The notes: generated by a model from the sequence alone, not told the origin. Positions 32,023-42,153 are shown, numbered from the stretch's first letter. The stretch: 64,000 nt of DNA from an uncultured Clostridia bacterium (GCA_947586185.1 CANPXN010000003.1:105571-169570), one strand, 5' to 3'. Numbers and translations: made by a program.

Positions 32023-33708
32023 TTAATCAATTGCAAAAATTCTTGCGTCCTTCTTAGGAACAACATATTCGTTATCATTGTCCTCCCACGGAACCGCATA
32101 GAATCCAGTTTCAATCTGCTCAGGGGTCACAAGATATCCAAGAGTGATCTCACGGGTCGTGTTTGCCTTGAAATCAAACTGATAGCCGTCCTTGCCGCCG
32201 TGATCCTGAACTGAGAAATAATCCGGATCAACACCCAAAGCATCATTAAAGTCCTTTGTAAATAAACTATACCCAGTAAACTGACACATATTCACGTCGG
32301 TATTCATGTCATTTGTTATCTCATAGGTTACAAGCAAAAGCTTGTTGTGACCATCAGGCTTATCAACATCGCCATACCAATTTAAAAGATCAGGGTCGAA
32401 ATCATAGCCGCTGATGTCGTCAACGATCTTGCTGCCGGTAATTTTTACATCAAGAGTAACATTTATCCAAGCATCGGACGACATGTCATAGGACTCAATA
32501 GTGCCTGGAGTGTTCAAAGGAAGAACCTTGATTTCCTTAGTAGCTTCATCTATTGCGTCTTTACGTTTATCTTCAAAGTCTTTTTCCAGCTCTTCCATTG
32601 GCGGATTGTAAACGACCTTTGAATTGTCAAAGGTGTCCTCAAATGCGACCTCATATTTGCTGCCGAAGCCCTCGTCAATTGCCGTAGTAAATGTATACTG
32701 AGTCGGGAAGTCATTTTCGTCAAGTCTGAATATTTCAATATTAATAGCCTTTGCAGTGGTGAGCGGAGTTGCAAAGAGCATATCTCCGTCATTCATGTTC
32801 ATGTATTCAAGCTCGTTTCCGTCCTGATCTTTGAGCCTTACTGCCTGCTTTTCCTCAAGACCGCTGAGTTTAACACTTGTCTTGAATGGTGTAACAGTAA
32901 TACTGTCAACTGTTACATTTCCCTGAGTTTCGTTTATCTCATAGGTCTTATTGTGGCTTGAATCAGGCTCTATGCTCTTGCTGAACTCAAAGGTATCCTT
33001 GAGAAATCCGGTCGATTCAGGCTCATAGCCGTCATTTTGGGAATTAAAGTTCTGAACATAGGCGTTTACGCCTTCAATAGCATATAATTTCACCTTAAGC
33101 TCGCCGCCCTTTGTTCCCTCAGGTACGGAGTAGTGAACGCTGCCGTAATAATTTCCGTCCTCTGCGGCAGTGAAGTTCATTGCGCAATACGTCGGATCCT
33201 CATAGCCGAATTTAAGCTCCGTGTCGCCAATGGTAGCCTTTATATTGGCGCTAATGCCTGTCATTCCCTTGAGAGTATCTGTAAGAGGAGTAAGTGCAAA
33301 TGCAATTGAAATGTCATCTCCGTCATAATATACGCTCTGCATAGTGATCTCTGCATTTTGCTTTGCCTCCATCTGATTTACCGGCTCGGCATATTCTGAA
33401 AGATTGGCTTTCTGTGCCGGGTCTTTAGTATAGACCTTTCCGCTTATAAATTCATATGCGTTCTGAAGCGCAGGGATATGCTCCGCCATTACTGGGAAAG
33501 CAGCTGCTCCGCCGACAGCGATAACAGCGCATGCCGCAATGCTGATCGCTGCCTTAACTGATTTAGGATATTTCTTTGTTTTTTCTCTCTTTTTCATGTC
33601 GCACTCCTTGAAAATCATGTCATAAGCTTCACGGCATTTTACTTCAACAACCTCAGGAATTTCCGTATCCATTTCAAATCCTTCAAGATATTCATGATTA
33701 TTACTCAT
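32023..33708 (-). CDS. DUF4179 membrane protein, probable anti-sigma factor
   Basis: A 561-residue protein with a cytoplasmic N-terminus (about 1-48), one membrane helix (about residues 50-72; AAISIAACAVIAVGGAAAFPVM) and a large extracellular part that begins with the DUF4179 region. ATGA overlap with the stop of the sigma factor gene shows that the two are made together, the usual layout of a sigma factor and its membrane anti-sigma factor. The cytoplasmic part lacks a clear zinc-binding anti-sigma motif. The extracellular domain would sense an unknown envelope signal. Two hairpins follow the gene. Confidence 0.8.
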   Translation of the reverse strand: MSNNHEYLEGFEMDTEIPEVVEVKCREAYDMIFKECDMKKREKTKKYPKSVKAAISIAACAVIAVGGAAAFPVMAEHIPALQNAYEFISGKVYTKDPAQKANLSEYAEPVNQMEAKQNAEITMQSVYYDGDDISIAFALTPLTDTLKGMTGISANIKATIGDTELKFGYEDPTYCAMNFTAAEDGNYYGSVHYSVPEGTKGGELKVKLYAIEGVNAYVQNFNSQNDGYEPESTGFLKDTFEFSKSIEPDSSHNKTYEINETQGNVTVDSITVTPFKTSVKLSGLEEKQAVRLKDQDGNELEYMNMNDGDMLFATPLTTAKAINIEIFRLDENDFPTQYTFTTAIDEGFGSKYEVAFEDTFDNSKVVYNPPMEELEKDFEDKRKDAIDEATKEIKVLPLNTPGTIESYDMSSDAWINVTLDVKITGSKIVDDISGYDFDPDLLNWYGDVDKPDGHNKLLLVTYEITNDMNTDVNMCQFTGYSLFTKDFNDALGVDPDYFSVQDHGGKDGYQFDFKANTTREITLGYLVTPEQIETGFYAVPWEDNDNEYVVPKKDARIFAID

Positions 33709-34220
33709 AATGAAAATGCCTCCTTGCTTGTATAGATATTTTTGAACTCTTTTCTTCCTCTTGAAAGCCTTGTTTTTACTGTATTTTCGTTCATATCAAG
33801 CGCCTTAGCTATCTCTTTTACTGAAAGGCCCTGAATATAGTACAGCGTAAGTATAAGCCTGTAATTTTCGCTTAACCCCTCAAAGCTTTCTTTCACACTC
33901 CGATCCGAAAGGCTTGTATCCTTTCCGTGGTCATAAGGCTCATAGCTTTCAACATAAACCACATTTCCGTTTTTTCTTATAATGCCTTTGCAACAGTTTA
34001 TAAGAATCCTCGTAAGCCACGTTTTGAAATATTTATCATTGCGGAGCTTACTGATATTCTGCCAGCAGGATAATATTGCGTCCTGCATAGCGTCTGCTGC
34101 ATCAGCATCATTGTGAAGTATGGCTTTTGCAGTTCTGTACATCGCAGCCTTATTTTGTTCAATAAGAGCTACAAAAGCGTCGGGATCCCCGCTTTTAGCT
34201 TTTTTTATAAGCAAATCCAC
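33705..34220 (-). CDS. ECF-type RNA polymerase sigma factor
   Basis: A 171-residue sigma factor of the ECF size class. Region 2 is seen in DADAADAMQDAILSCWQNISKLRNDKYFKTWLTRILIN and region 4 in LSENYRLILTLYYIQGLSVKEIAKALDMNENTVKTRLSRGRKEF. It begins with GTG, with AAAGGAGG 9 nt upstream. It is cotranscribed with the DUF4179 membrane protein, which probably holds it at the membrane until released. Targets are unknown. Confidence 0.92.
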   Translation of the reverse strand: MDLLIKKAKSGDPDAFVALIEQNKAAMYRTAKAILHNDADAADAMQDAILSCWQNISKLRNDKYFKTWLTRILINCCKGIIRKNGNVVYVESYEPYDHGKDTSLSDRSVKESFEGLSENYRLILTLYYIQGLSVKEIAKALDMNENTVKTRLSRGRKEFKNIYTSKEAFSL

Positions 34221-34313
34221 AATACGATGCCTCCTTTATTTTTGAATCAAAGCTTTGTTCTGTAAATTAGAGTGTAGTATCATGATAAAGGTTTCAGACA
34301 TGAAAATTTTTAC

Positions 34314-34624
34314 GGCAACACCGCACAAAGATTGTGTGCAGATTGCCCAGTCAATTTGTCATGGTCGAATTGGCTGGGTAATAAAAAGCGCAGCCCGTCC
34401 TATGCTGCGCTCAGTCTGTCAAAAAAGTATATGTTTAAGGGGACGCCCTCTCTTGCAGGGCGTCCCCTCTTTCAAAACAGTCCACCGGACTGTTTTGAAA
34501 TTCACCCCTTGCGGAGCGCTTCTCAGGCAAGGAATTTCGCACTCTGCGGAGTGCGACAAGGGGGCTTTGCCCCCATTGACCCCCACAGCCTTTGGACAAA
34601 GGCTGGCGAAACTTTTATTTCGCC
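34314..34624. repeat. Mosaic of eight or so consecutive hairpins
   Basis: This gene-free stretch begins with the left end of the GGCAACAC repeat (compare 1209) and then holds one palindrome after another: 34346-34378, 34388-34410, 34438-34468 (11-bp arms AGGGGACGCCC), 34470-34500 (14-bp perfect arms with 3-nt loop), 34538-34555, 34560-34574, 34586-34605 and 34605-34624. Spacers are short. Frames crossing it are not supported as genes. It may be a decayed composite element or a structured RNA. Confidence 0.7.
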
Positions 34625-34646
34625 ATTCGGCGGACATAAGCGTTGG

Positions 34647-35849
34647 TTATAATGTAGCCTTATATATCTCCTCGGCAAGCTTCTTTATATCCTCGATTTG
34701 ATCTTCCTTCACAGAGGATTTTAGTGTAAGCTTATTTCCTATAATATTCATATTCTTCATTGACGACACAATGTCGATCATCTGAGAGCCTGATACAGGC
34801 GCCCATGAACCATTTTCAATAAACGCCACATTTCGGTTCTGCAAATTATGTGCTTTTATATCCAGCAGCACAGTTTCCATATTGCAGAAAATTCCGCCGT
34901 TATATGTTGTTGATGCAAACACAAAGCTGCTGCATCTGAATGCCTCGGATACTATTACGGACGGATGAGTTACTGAAACGTCGTACATAACGATATTCTT
35001 CATACCCATATCCGCAAGCTCAGAAGCAAGAACATATGCCGCATTTTCAGTGTTTCCGTATACAGAACCATATGCGATCATAACTGTTTTGTCCTCTGGG
35101 GTATATGTGCTCCACTTCTGATATTTGTCAATAAACCAGTCTATATTCTCACGCCATACCGGACCGTGGAGAGGGCAGATCATTTCAATGTCCAGCGCTG
35201 ACGCCTTTTTAAGAAGAGCCTGAACCTGTGCGCCGTACTTTCCTACTATATTTGTATAGTATCTTCTTGCATCGATAAGCCACTGGGTTTCAAAGCTTAC
35301 TTCATCTGCAAAAATGTTTCCGCTGAGCGCTCCGAAGGTTCCGAATGCATCAGCTGAATAGAGAATCTTATCCACCGTATCATAAGTAACCATTACCTCC
35401 GGCCAGTGAACCATAGGCGCCATTGCAAAGGAAAATGTGTGCTTTCCTGTCACAAGAGTATCGCCCTCCTTGACTATAATGCTCCTTGAAGCAGCGTCAA
35501 AGCTGAAAAACTGACTGATCATGCCTGCTGATTTTGCATTGCAGACTATCTTTACATCAGGATATCTCAGCACAAGCTCGTCAAGAGTAGCGCAGTGATC
35601 AGGCTCCATATGATTAACTATAACATAGTCAAGAGGTCTGTCCCCAAGAATATGAGCAATATTTTCAAAGAAAATACCACTTACTGACTTATCAACGGTA
35701 TCAATCACAACCGTCTTTTCATCCGTTACAAGATATGAGTTGTATGATACTCCATTCGGGACAGGAAAAACATTTTCAAAGAGAGAGAGTCTTCTGTCGT
35801 TGCCTCCTATCCAGTACATATCATCTGTAATTTTTTTTGACTGATACAT
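34647..35849 (-). CDS. fprA: Flavodiiron protein (FprA-type A flavoprotein)
   Basis: A 400-residue protein with a metallo-beta-lactamase-like diiron domain (ligand motif NHMEPDHCATLDEL, then VHWPEVMV and the SADAFGTFGAL segment) followed by a flavodoxin domain (VMIAYGSVYGNTENAAYVLASELADMG). Flavodiiron proteins reduce O2 to water or NO to N2O in anaerobes, with electrons from rubredoxin. The rubredoxin gene lies 86 nt upstream on the same strand, an obvious partner. The ATG at 35849 is preferred over one four codons upstream because that one directly abuts the AAAGGA ribosome site. Confidence 0.94.
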   Translation of the reverse strand: MYQSKKITDDMYWIGGNDRRLSLFENVFPVPNGVSYNSYLVTDEKTVVIDTVDKSVSGIFFENIAHILGDRPLDYVIVNHMEPDHCATLDELVLRYPDVKIVCNAKSAGMISQFFSFDAASRSIIVKEGDTLVTGKHTFSFAMAPMVHWPEVMVTYDTVDKILYSADAFGTFGALSGNIFADEVSFETQWLIDARRYYTNIVGKYGAQVQALLKKASALDIEMICPLHGPVWRENIDWFIDKYQKWSTYTPEDKTVMIAYGSVYGNTENAAYVLASELADMGMKNIVMYDVSVTHPSVIVSEAFRCSSFVFASTTYNGGIFCNMETVLLDIKAHNLQNRNVAFIENGSWAPVSGSQMIDIVSSMKNMNIIGNKLTLKSSVKEDQIEDIKKLAEEIYKATL

Positions 35850-35893
35850 GATTGTGACCATTCCTTTCGATATAAATCTTATTGGCAGTTAAA

Positions 35894-35921
35894 CAGGCTC
35901 ACAATTGCTTATGAGCCTGCA
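35894..35921 (-). terminator. Hairpin between rubredoxin and fprA
   Basis: CAGGCTCA and TGAGCCTG pair around a 10-nt loop. Read on the minus strand only three T follow, so it may weaken rather than stop transcription into fprA. Confidence 0.4.
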
Positions 35922-35935
35922 TAAATGCACTGACC

Positions 35936-36097
35936 TTATTCCTCAGGTGAAAATTCATCCTTGCCAACTGAGCAGAGAGGGCATACCCAGTCCTCCGGCA
36001 AATCTTCAAATGCTGTTCCTGCTGAAACACCATTATCCGGATCTCCTACCTCAGGATCGTAAACATAACCGCATACATCACAAACATACTTTTTCAT
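35936..36097 (-). CDS. Rubredoxin
   Basis: A 53-residue rubredoxin, easily missed because of its size. It begins [19 protein letters not shown], with CDVCG as the first iron knuckle, and has CPLCS as the second; the four Cys (6, 9, 39, 42) bind one iron. It carries single electrons, here most likely to the flavodiiron protein encoded just downstream, for oxygen or NO reduction. GGAG lies 6 nt before the ATG. Confidence 0.95.
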   Translation of the reverse strand: MKKYVCDVCGYVYDPEVGDPDNGVSAGTAFEDLPEDWVCPLCSVGKDEFSPEE

Positions 36098-36174
36098 AAC
36101 TTACTCCATTCTGCCGCCACTGTATTTTTTAAGAGGATTTCGGCGGCTCATTTATTTCCTCGCAAATCCGGACT

Positions 36175-36867
36175 TTAGTCCAGAATCCTGCCATCAGTTG
36201 AAATTGTGACGATCTGCCATGGAATAAACTTGCCACTTGCCTGTATTGCAGCCTTTGCGGCATTCTCAATACCTCCGCAGCAAGGAACCTCCATTCTGGC
36301 AACAGTCACACTCTTTATGTCATTATTACTTATTATAGCCGAAAGCTTCTCAGTATAGTCAACCATATCAAGCTTAGGACAGCCTATAACAGTAATTTTG
36401 TTTTTTATAAAATCGTTATGAAAATTTCCATAGGCATAAGCGCAGCAATCCGCAGCGATCAGTAAATGCGCTCCGTCAAAATATCCTGCATGCTCGTTTA
36501 CAAGCTTTATCTGAACAGGCCACTGATTAAGCCTTGAAGCAGCCTTTACCGAAGATTCGCCCTCAGCGGTTTCGTGCATAAGGCTTTTAGCATTAGTACC
36601 CGGACATCCGCATGGAAGCTTTCCCGACTTTTTAAGCTTATTTTTCTTTACAGCCTCCTCGTCGTACTCAGCCGCTTCCCTCTCAACAAAAGAAATTGCG
36701 TCCACAGGACATGCCGGCAGGCAATCGCCCAGACCATCGCAGTAATCGTCACGCATAAGCTTTGCTTTTCCGTCAACCATTTCAATAGCGCCCTCGTGGC
36801 ATGCCTCTGCACATGCTCCACAGCCATTGCACTTCTCTTCGTCTATGTGAATTATTTTTCTTATCAT
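36175..36867 (-). CDS. 4Fe-4S ferredoxin-domain protein
   Basis: A 230-residue protein with two ferredoxin motifs, CNGCGACAEACHEG and a CDGLGDCLPACP variant with a longer first gap, then a KLPCGCPG segment, a C-terminal domain with ADCCAYAYGNFHNDF and MEVPCCGGIENAAKAAIQAS rich in conserved cysteines. It probably binds several iron-sulfur clusters and acts in electron transfer; the exact role is unknown. The ATG at 36867 has AAGGAGG 9 nt before it and is preferred over an upstream ATG with no ribosome site. It is divergent from a Crp/Fnr regulator, which likely controls it. Confidence 0.85.
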   Translation of the reverse strand: MIRKIIHIDEEKCNGCGACAEACHEGAIEMVDGKAKLMRDDYCDGLGDCLPACPVDAISFVEREAAEYDEEAVKKNKLKKSGKLPCGCPGTNAKSLMHETAEGESSVKAASRLNQWPVQIKLVNEHAGYFDGAHLLIAADCCAYAYGNFHNDFIKNKITVIGCPKLDMVDYTEKLSAIISNNDIKSVTVARMEVPCCGGIENAAKAAIQASGKFIPWQIVTISTDGRILD

Positions 36868-36926
36868 TTTTGCAAATCCTCCTTGATTTGATGTACATAT
36901 TATATTATAATATAAGAAAAAAGTCT

Positions 36927-36940
36927 GTTGTAAAAACAAC
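36927..36940. promoter_or_regulatory. Operator-like palindrome GTTGT-N4-ACAAC
   Basis: GTTGTAAAAACAAC is a perfect palindrome directly before the ribosome site of the Crp/Fnr gene and upstream of the divergent ferredoxin gene, a fitting place for autoregulation. Confidence 0.45.
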
Positions 36941-36954
36941 GAAGGAGTAATACT

Positions 36955-37617
36955 TTGAAAAAATTTTTTAATACGCTTTCAGAATGCTCCTTATTCAAGG
37001 GATTCAGCCAAAATGAGCTTGAAAGCATCATAGGCTGCCTTGGGACAAGGGTAGCTGAATTTGAAAAAAATGAATTTATTTTTGAAATGGAGACTCAAAA
37101 CCTCGGCATTCTTCTTTCCGGAGAAGTAAGGATAATAAGCGAGGATTACTGGGGACATCTTAACATTATGTCAAGAATAGAGCCGGGGGAAATGTTCGGC
37201 GAGGCTCTTGCCTTTACAAGCAGCGCTAATCTTCCGGTAAGCGCTGTTGCAAGCGCAAAAAGCTGCGTCATGATAATGGATCACCGAAAGATACTCCACC
37301 CCTGCTCTAACATATGCAGTCATCACTCAAAGCTGCTTGAAAACATGATCCATATACTGGCGGAAAAAAATATTACGCTTATGCAAAAAGTCGAGCATGT
37401 CACAAAGCATTCCACCAGGGAAAAACTGCTGTCCTATCTTTCCTCACAGGCTCAGAAGTCCGGAAGCAGCTCATTCACAATCCCCTACAACCGTGAAGAG
37501 CTTGCAAACTACCTTTCGGTTGACAGGAGCGCAATGTCCAATGAGCTGTGTAAAATGCGTGATGCCGGTATTCTTGAATTTAACAGAAGCAGTTTTGCGC
37601 TAAAGCATGAAATATGA
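36955..37617 (+). CDS. Crp/Fnr-family transcriptional regulator
   Basis: A 220-residue regulator with a cyclic-nucleotide-binding-like sensor domain (about residues 15-125; ILLSGEVRIISEDYWGHLNIMSRIEPGEMFGEALAF) and a C-terminal winged helix (STREKLLSYLSSQAQ, IPYNREELANYLSVDRSAMSNELCKMRDAGILEF). Cysteines cluster in HPCSNICSHHS at the end of the sensor, which could bind an iron-sulfur cluster or react with oxidants, though an Fnr-type N-terminal cysteine set is absent. It begins with TTG, with GAAGGAG 7 nt upstream. Divergence from the ferredoxin protein and nearness of fprA suggest control of redox or oxygen defence. Confidence 0.9.
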   Translation: MKKFFNTLSECSLFKGFSQNELESIIGCLGTRVAEFEKNEFIFEMETQNLGILLSGEVRIISEDYWGHLNIMSRIEPGEMFGEALAFTSSANLPVSAVASAKSCVMIMDHRKILHPCSNICSHHSKLLENMIHILAEKNITLMQKVEHVTKHSTREKLLSYLSSQAQKSGSSSFTIPYNREELANYLSVDRSAMSNELCKMRDAGILEFNRSSFALKHEI

Positions 37618-37645
37618 GTTAACCTTATAAGACCAAAAACGAAAA

Positions 37646-37670
37646 CAGGAGCAGTCAAAGACCGCTCCTG
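37646..37670 (-). terminator. Terminator of tuf (str operon)
   Basis: CAGGAGC and GCTCCTG arms; on the minus strand TTTTCGTTTTT follows. Confidence 0.8.
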
Positions 37671-37688
37671 CAATTATTTAAACAATAA

Positions 37689-38888
37689 TTATTCGTTGAT
37701 TTTTGTAACAACGCCTGAACCTACTGTACGGCCGCCTTCACGAATAGCGAAACGGAGACCTTCTTCAATAGCGATAGGTGTGATAAGCTCAACGTCCATT
37801 GTTACGTTATCGCCAGGTGTGCACATTTCTACGCCCTCTGGAAGTGTGATAACGCCTGTAACGTCAGTTGTTCTGAAGAAGAACTGTGGTCTATAGTTTG
37901 AGAAGAATGGAGTATGACGTCCGCCTTCTTCCTTCTTAAGAACGTAAACCTGACCGCTGAACTTTGTATGTGGATGAATTGAACCTGGCTGGCAAAGTAC
38001 CTGTCCTCTTTCAACTTCATCTCTTGTGATACCACGGAGAAGAGCACCGATGTTATCGCCTGCTTCAGCATAGTCAAGAGTCTTTCTGAACATTTCGATA
38101 CCTGTTACAGTAGTCTTGCCCTTTTCGTCCTTAAGACCAACGATCTCAACTTCATCACCAAGCTTGAGCTGACCTCTTTCAACTCTACCTGTTACAACAG
38201 TACCACGACCAGAAATTGTCATAGTATCTTCGATAGGCATAAGGAATGGAAGGTCTGCCTTACGGTCAGGAGTTGGGATATACTCATCAACAGCATCCAT
38301 AAGTTCAATGATTGGTGCATATGCAGGATCATTGAGATCATCTGGAGCGTTAAGAGCAGCAAGAGCTGAACCCTTGATGATTGGTGTATCATCGCCAGGG
38401 AACTCATATTCGTCGAGAGTAGCTCTGATGTCCATTTCAACGAGTTCGAGAAGCTCTGGATCGTCAACCTGATCAGCCTTGTTCATGAATACAACGATGT
38501 ATGGAACGCCAACCTGACGAGCAAGAAGCAGATGCTCCTTAGTCTGAGCCATAGGACCGTCTGATGAAGCAACAACGAGGATAGCGCCGTCCATCTGTGC
38601 AGCACCAGTGATCATGTTCTTTACATAGTCAGCATGTCCTGGGCAGTCAACGTGAGCATAGTGACGCTTGTCTGTTTCATATTCAACGTGAGCTGTATTG
38701 ATTGTGATACCACGTTCTCTTTCTTCCGGAGCCTTATCGATCATATCGTAAGCCTCATACTGAGCCTGACCCTTGAGAGCAAGTGTCTTTGTGATAGCAG
38801 CAGTAAGAGTTGTCTTACCATGGTCAACGTGTCCGATTGTACCAATATTTACATGTGGTTTGGTTCTTTCAAATTTAGCCTTTGCCAT
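37689..38888 (-). CDS. tuf: Elongation factor Tu
   Basis: A complete 399-residue EF-Tu with GTPase motifs [16 protein letters not shown] and NKADQ, the switch region [16 protein letters not shown] and the C-terminal barrel ending [16 protein letters not shown]. It brings aminoacyl-tRNA to the ribosome. AAGGAGG lies before the ATG. It is the last gene of the str cluster and has its own promoter in the gap after fusA, with a 10-bp inverted repeat around the -10 box. Confidence 0.98.
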   Translation of the reverse strand: MAKAKFERTKPHVNIGTIGHVDHGKTTLTAAITKTLALKGQAQYEAYDMIDKAPEERERGITINTAHVEYETDKRHYAHVDCPGHADYVKNMITGAAQMDGAILVVASSDGPMAQTKEHLLLARQVGVPYIVVFMNKADQVDDPELLELVEMDIRATLDEYEFPGDDTPIIKGSALAALNAPDDLNDPAYAPIIELMDAVDEYIPTPDRKADLPFLMPIEDTMTISGRGTVVTGRVERGQLKLGDEVEIVGLKDEKGKTTVTGIEMFRKTLDYAEAGDNIGALLRGITRDEVERGQVLCQPGSIHPHTKFSGQVYVLKKEEGGRHTPFFSNYRPQFFFRTTDVTGVITLPEGVEMCTPGDNVTMDVELITPIAIEEGLRFAIREGGRTVGSGVVTKINE

Positions 38889-38920
38889 TGGATAAATCCT
38901 CCTTAAAATTTAATGGAATT

Positions 38921-38960
38921 CTCATAGATTCATTTTAACACAAATCTATGAGAAATTCAA
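38921..38960 (-). promoter_or_regulatory. tuf promoter with 10-bp inverted repeat
   Basis: Minus-strand TTGAAT (38955-38960), 17-nt spacer, TAAAAT (38932-38937). Perfect arms CTCATAGATT (38921-38930) and AATCTATGAG (38943-38952) flank the -10 box, suggesting an operator or a 5' hairpin. Confidence 0.7.
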
Positions 38961-38995
38961 GTATTTTTTCAAAATATTTATAAAAAGATTAGCGA

Positions 38996-41080
38996 TTAGT
39001 CAGCATTCTTGTTTCTTGCGCTCATAATCTTCTCAGAAATTGACTTAGGAACTTCAATGTAGCTGTGAGGTTCCATTGTATACTGACCACGACCCTGAGT
39101 ATTAGAACGCAGGTCGTTTGAGTAACCGAACATTTCTGAAAGCGGAACAAGAGCATCGACCTGAACTGCACCAGGTCTTGTTTCCTGACCCTGAATCTGT
39201 CCACGGCGTGAGCTTAAGTCACCGATAACAGTACCTGTATACTCATCCGGAACGATAACAGAAACCTTCATGATAGGCTCAAGAATTACCGGATCAGCCT
39301 TCTTCATAGCTTCCTTGAACGCCATAGAACCAGCGATCTTAAATGCCATTTCAGAAGAGTCGACTTCATGGTAAGAACCATCGTAAAGAGTAACCTTTAC
39401 GTCAACTACCTGATAGCCTGCAAGGATACCGGACTGCATAGCGCCCTGGATACCCGCATCAACAGCCGGAATGTATTCCTTAGGAATAGCACCGCCGACG
39501 ATAGCGTTGACAAACTCATATCCCTTACCGGATTCGTTCGGCTCAACCTTGATCTTAACATGACCGTACTGACCTTTACCACCTGACTGTCTTGCATACT
39601 TGTGGTCAACATCAGCATTAGCCTTGATTGTTTCCTTATATGAAACCTGAGGAGCACCGACATTAGCCTCAACCTTAAATTCACGGAGAAGTCTGTCTAC
39701 GATAATTTCAAGGTGAAGCTCGCCCATTCCGGCAATAATTGTCTGACCGGTCTCATCGTCAGTATAAGTTCTGAATGTTGGGTCCTCTTCAGCAAGCTTT
39801 GCAAGAGCGATACCCATTTTTTCCTGACCAGCCTTTGTCTTAGGCTCAATAGCAAGCTGGATAACAGGCTCAGGGAATACCATTGATTCAAGAATAACCG
39901 GATTCTTTTCATCACAAAGAGTATCACCTGTTGTTGTATTTTTAAGACCAACAGCAGCAGCGATATCGCCGGCATATACAGTCTCAATATCTTTTCTGTG
40001 GTTTGAGTGCATCTGAAGGATTCGACCGAGTCTTTCCCTCTTGTCCTTAGTAGCGTTAAGAACAGTTGCACCAGCGTTAACTGAACCGGAGTAAACTCTG
40101 AAGAAGCAAAGCTTACCAACAAACGGGTCAGTAGCGATCTTAAATGCAAGAGCTGAGAATGGCTCTTCATCTGATGAATGTCTTACGCACTCTTCGTCAG
40201 TATCAGGGTTGATACCCTTGATAGCCGGAACGTCAAGCGGTGAAGGCATATAGTCAACAACTGCGTCAAGGAGCTTCTGAACGCCCTTGTTCTTATATGA
40301 AGTACCGCATGTTACAGGTACCATTTCATTTGCAATTGTGGACTTTCTGATGGTTCTCTTGATTTCTTCAATAGTGAGTTCCTCGCCGTTGAAGTATTTT
40401 TCCATCAGCTCATCGTCCTGCTCGGCAACATGCTCAAGAAGTGACTGACGATATTCCTCAGCCTTCTCCTTCATGTCGTCAGGAATTTCCTCTACTCTGA
40501 TATCCTTTCCAAGATCATCATAGTAAACATATGCTTTCATTTCAACAAGGTCAATAATACCCTTGAATGTATCTTCCTCGCCGATAGGCAGCTGAATAGG
40601 AACAGCGTTACAGTGGAGCCTGTCCTTCATCATCTGTACTACGTTATAGAAGTTTGCACCCATAATATCCATCTTGTTGACATAAGCCATACGAGGAACC
40701 TTATATTCATCAGCCTGTCTCCAAACGGTTTCAGACTGAGGCTCAACGCCGCCCTTTGCACAGAGAACAGTAACGGAACCGTCAAGTACTCTGAGTGAAC
40801 GCTCAACTTCAACTGTAAAGTCAACGTGTCCAGGGGTGTCGATAATATTTATTCTATGGCCTGCCCAGTATGCAGTAGTAGCAGCGGAAGTAATAGTGAT
40901 ACCTCTTTCCTGCTCCTGCTCCATCCAGTCCATTGTAGCAGCGCCTTCGTGAGTTTCACCTATTTTATGGTTAATACCAGTATAAAACAGGATACGTTCA
41001 GTAGTGGTGGTCTTACCTGCATCAATGTGAGCCATTATACCGATATTTCTTGTATGTTCAAGTGAACAATCTCTTGGCAT
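38996..41080 (-). CDS. fusA: Elongation factor G
   Basis: A complete 694-residue EF-G. GTPase motifs [18 protein letters not shown] and NKMD, then domains II-V with [24 protein letters not shown] and the C-terminal [25 protein letters not shown]. It drives translocation in translation. AAGGAGG lies 6 nt before ATG. The typical EF-G order after rpsG supports the assignment over ribosome-protection proteins such as TetM. Confidence 0.98.
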   Translation of the reverse strand: MPRDCSLEHTRNIGIMAHIDAGKTTTTERILFYTGINHKIGETHEGAATMDWMEQEQERGITITSAATTAYWAGHRINIIDTPGHVDFTVEVERSLRVLDGSVTVLCAKGGVEPQSETVWRQADEYKVPRMAYVNKMDIMGANFYNVVQMMKDRLHCNAVPIQLPIGEEDTFKGIIDLVEMKAYVYYDDLGKDIRVEEIPDDMKEKAEEYRQSLLEHVAEQDDELMEKYFNGEELTIEEIKRTIRKSTIANEMVPVTCGTSYKNKGVQKLLDAVVDYMPSPLDVPAIKGINPDTDEECVRHSSDEEPFSALAFKIATDPFVGKLCFFRVYSGSVNAGATVLNATKDKRERLGRILQMHSNHRKDIETVYAGDIAAAVGLKNTTTGDTLCDEKNPVILESMVFPEPVIQLAIEPKTKAGQEKMGIALAKLAEEDPTFRTYTDDETGQTIIAGMGELHLEIIVDRLLREFKVEANVGAPQVSYKETIKANADVDHKYARQSGGKGQYGHVKIKVEPNESGKGYEFVNAIVGGAIPKEYIPAVDAGIQGAMQSGILAGYQVVDVKVTLYDGSYHEVDSSEMAFKIAGSMAFKEAMKKADPVILEPIMKVSVIVPDEYTGTVIGDLSSRRGQIQGQETRPGAVQVDALVPLSEMFGYSNDLRSNTQGRGQYTMEPHSYIEVPKSISEKIMSARNKNAD

Positions 41081-41116
41081 AATTCTCCTCCTTAACTAAA
41101 CATAAAACGGCGTGAA

Positions 41117-41587
41117 TTACCAGCGGTAATGAGCAAACGCCTTGTTTGCTTCAGCCATCTTATGAGTATCATCACGCTTTTTGCAGGCACCGCCGGTGCT
41201 GTTAAGTGCGTCCATGATCTCTCCTGCAAGTCTTTCCTTCATTGTCTTTTCGTTTCTCTCTCTTGAGTATTTTGTGATCCATCTCAAGCCGAGAGTCTGA
41301 CGTCTTTCAGGACGAACCTCCATAGGTACCTGATATGTCGCACCACCCATTCTGCGAGCCTTGACCTCGAGAACCGGCATTACATTTTCCATTGCTTCTT
41401 CAAAAGCTTCAAGTGCATCCTTACCTGTCTTTTCAGCAACGATTTCAAATGCACCGTAAACAATCTTCTGAGCTACACCCTTCTTACCGTCCAGCATTAT
41501 GTTGTTGATAAGACGTGTAACGAGCTTTGAGTTGTATACAGGGTCCTGTAATACATCACGCTTTGCGATATTACCTCTTCTTGGCAT
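41117..41587 (-). CDS. rpsG: Ribosomal protein S7
   Basis: A complete 156-residue S7 beginning [20 protein letters not shown] and ending [11 protein letters not shown], part of the small-subunit head. The ATG at 41587 is used because the AAGGAGG site lies 8 nt before it; an earlier GTG in frame overlaps that site. The 127-nt gap from rpsL has a hairpin that could be an S7 autoregulation site. Confidence 0.97.
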   Translation of the reverse strand: MPRRGNIAKRDVLQDPVYNSKLVTRLINNIMLDGKKGVAQKIVYGAFEIVAEKTGKDALEAFEEAMENVMPVLEVKARRMGGATYQVPMEVRPERRQTLGLRWITKYSRERNEKTMKERLAGEIMDALNSTGGACKKRDDTHKMAEANKAFAHYRW

Positions 41588-41733
41588 TTCGCTTCCCTCC
41601 TTCACATTTTTTCATGAATTCACAGGTACTCGTTCCTTTGGGCATCCCCAAACGACCGTCGGAGCCAATGCAGAGGATTTACTATTATATATAAATCTCC
41701 ACAATGAATCCTGTGGTAGCTGTATTCTTTTAA
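41588..41733 (-). promoter_or_regulatory. rpsL-rpsG intercistronic region with hairpins
   Basis: On the minus strand CCACAGGATTCATTGTGG and GATTTA-N10-TAAATC can each form a hairpin. In other bacteria S7 represses its own translation by binding between rpsL and rpsG; a similar role here is an inference. Confidence 0.3.
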
Positions 41734-42153
41734 TTATTTACCTGCCTTAGGTCTCTTAGCACCATACTTTGAACGAGCCTGCATTCTGCCTGCCACGCCC
41801 TGAGCATCCAATGTGCCTCTGATGATATGGTAACGTACACCAGGGAGATCCTTAACACGTCCGCCACGGATAAGCACAACGCTGTGTTCCTGAAGGTTAT
41901 GACCGATACCAGGAATATATGCTGTTACTTCGTTGCCGTTTGTGAGTCTTACTCTGGCAATCTTTCTCATAGCTGAGTTAGGCTTCTTAGGTGTTGCAGT
42001 TCTTACTGCTGTGCAGACGCCTCTCTTCTGAGGACAGCTCTGATCAATAGCTGTTTTCTTCTTTGCGTTATAGCCCTTCTGAAGTGCAGGAGCTGTTGAC
42101 TTAACCTCCGAAACCTGTCTGCCCTTACGAACCAATTGATTAAATGTTGGCAT
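41734..42153 (-). CDS. rpsL: Ribosomal protein S12
   Basis: A complete 139-residue S12, first gene of the str operon. The accuracy-centre segments [21 protein letters not shown] and [18 protein letters not shown] are wild type, with the lysines whose change gives streptomycin resistance kept. AGGAGG lies 8 nt before the ATG. Confidence 0.98.
   Translation of the reverse strand: MPTFNQLVRKGRQVSEVKSTAPALQKGYNAKKKTAIDQSCPQKRGVCTAVRTATPKKPNSAMRKIARVRLTNGNEVTAYIPGIGHNLQEHSVVLIRGGRVKDLPGVRYHIIRGTLDAQGVAGRMQARSKYGAKRPKAGK

Noticed and set aside
34255..34701. Two overlapping open frames of 106-148 codons on the plus strand
   Set aside because: They run through the hairpin cluster and into the antisense of fprA; the peptide follows the palindromes and looks like no protein family.
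38996..41080. Tetracycline-resistance ribosome-protection protein
   Set aside because: Position in the str operon and full EF-G motifs mark it as housekeeping fusA.
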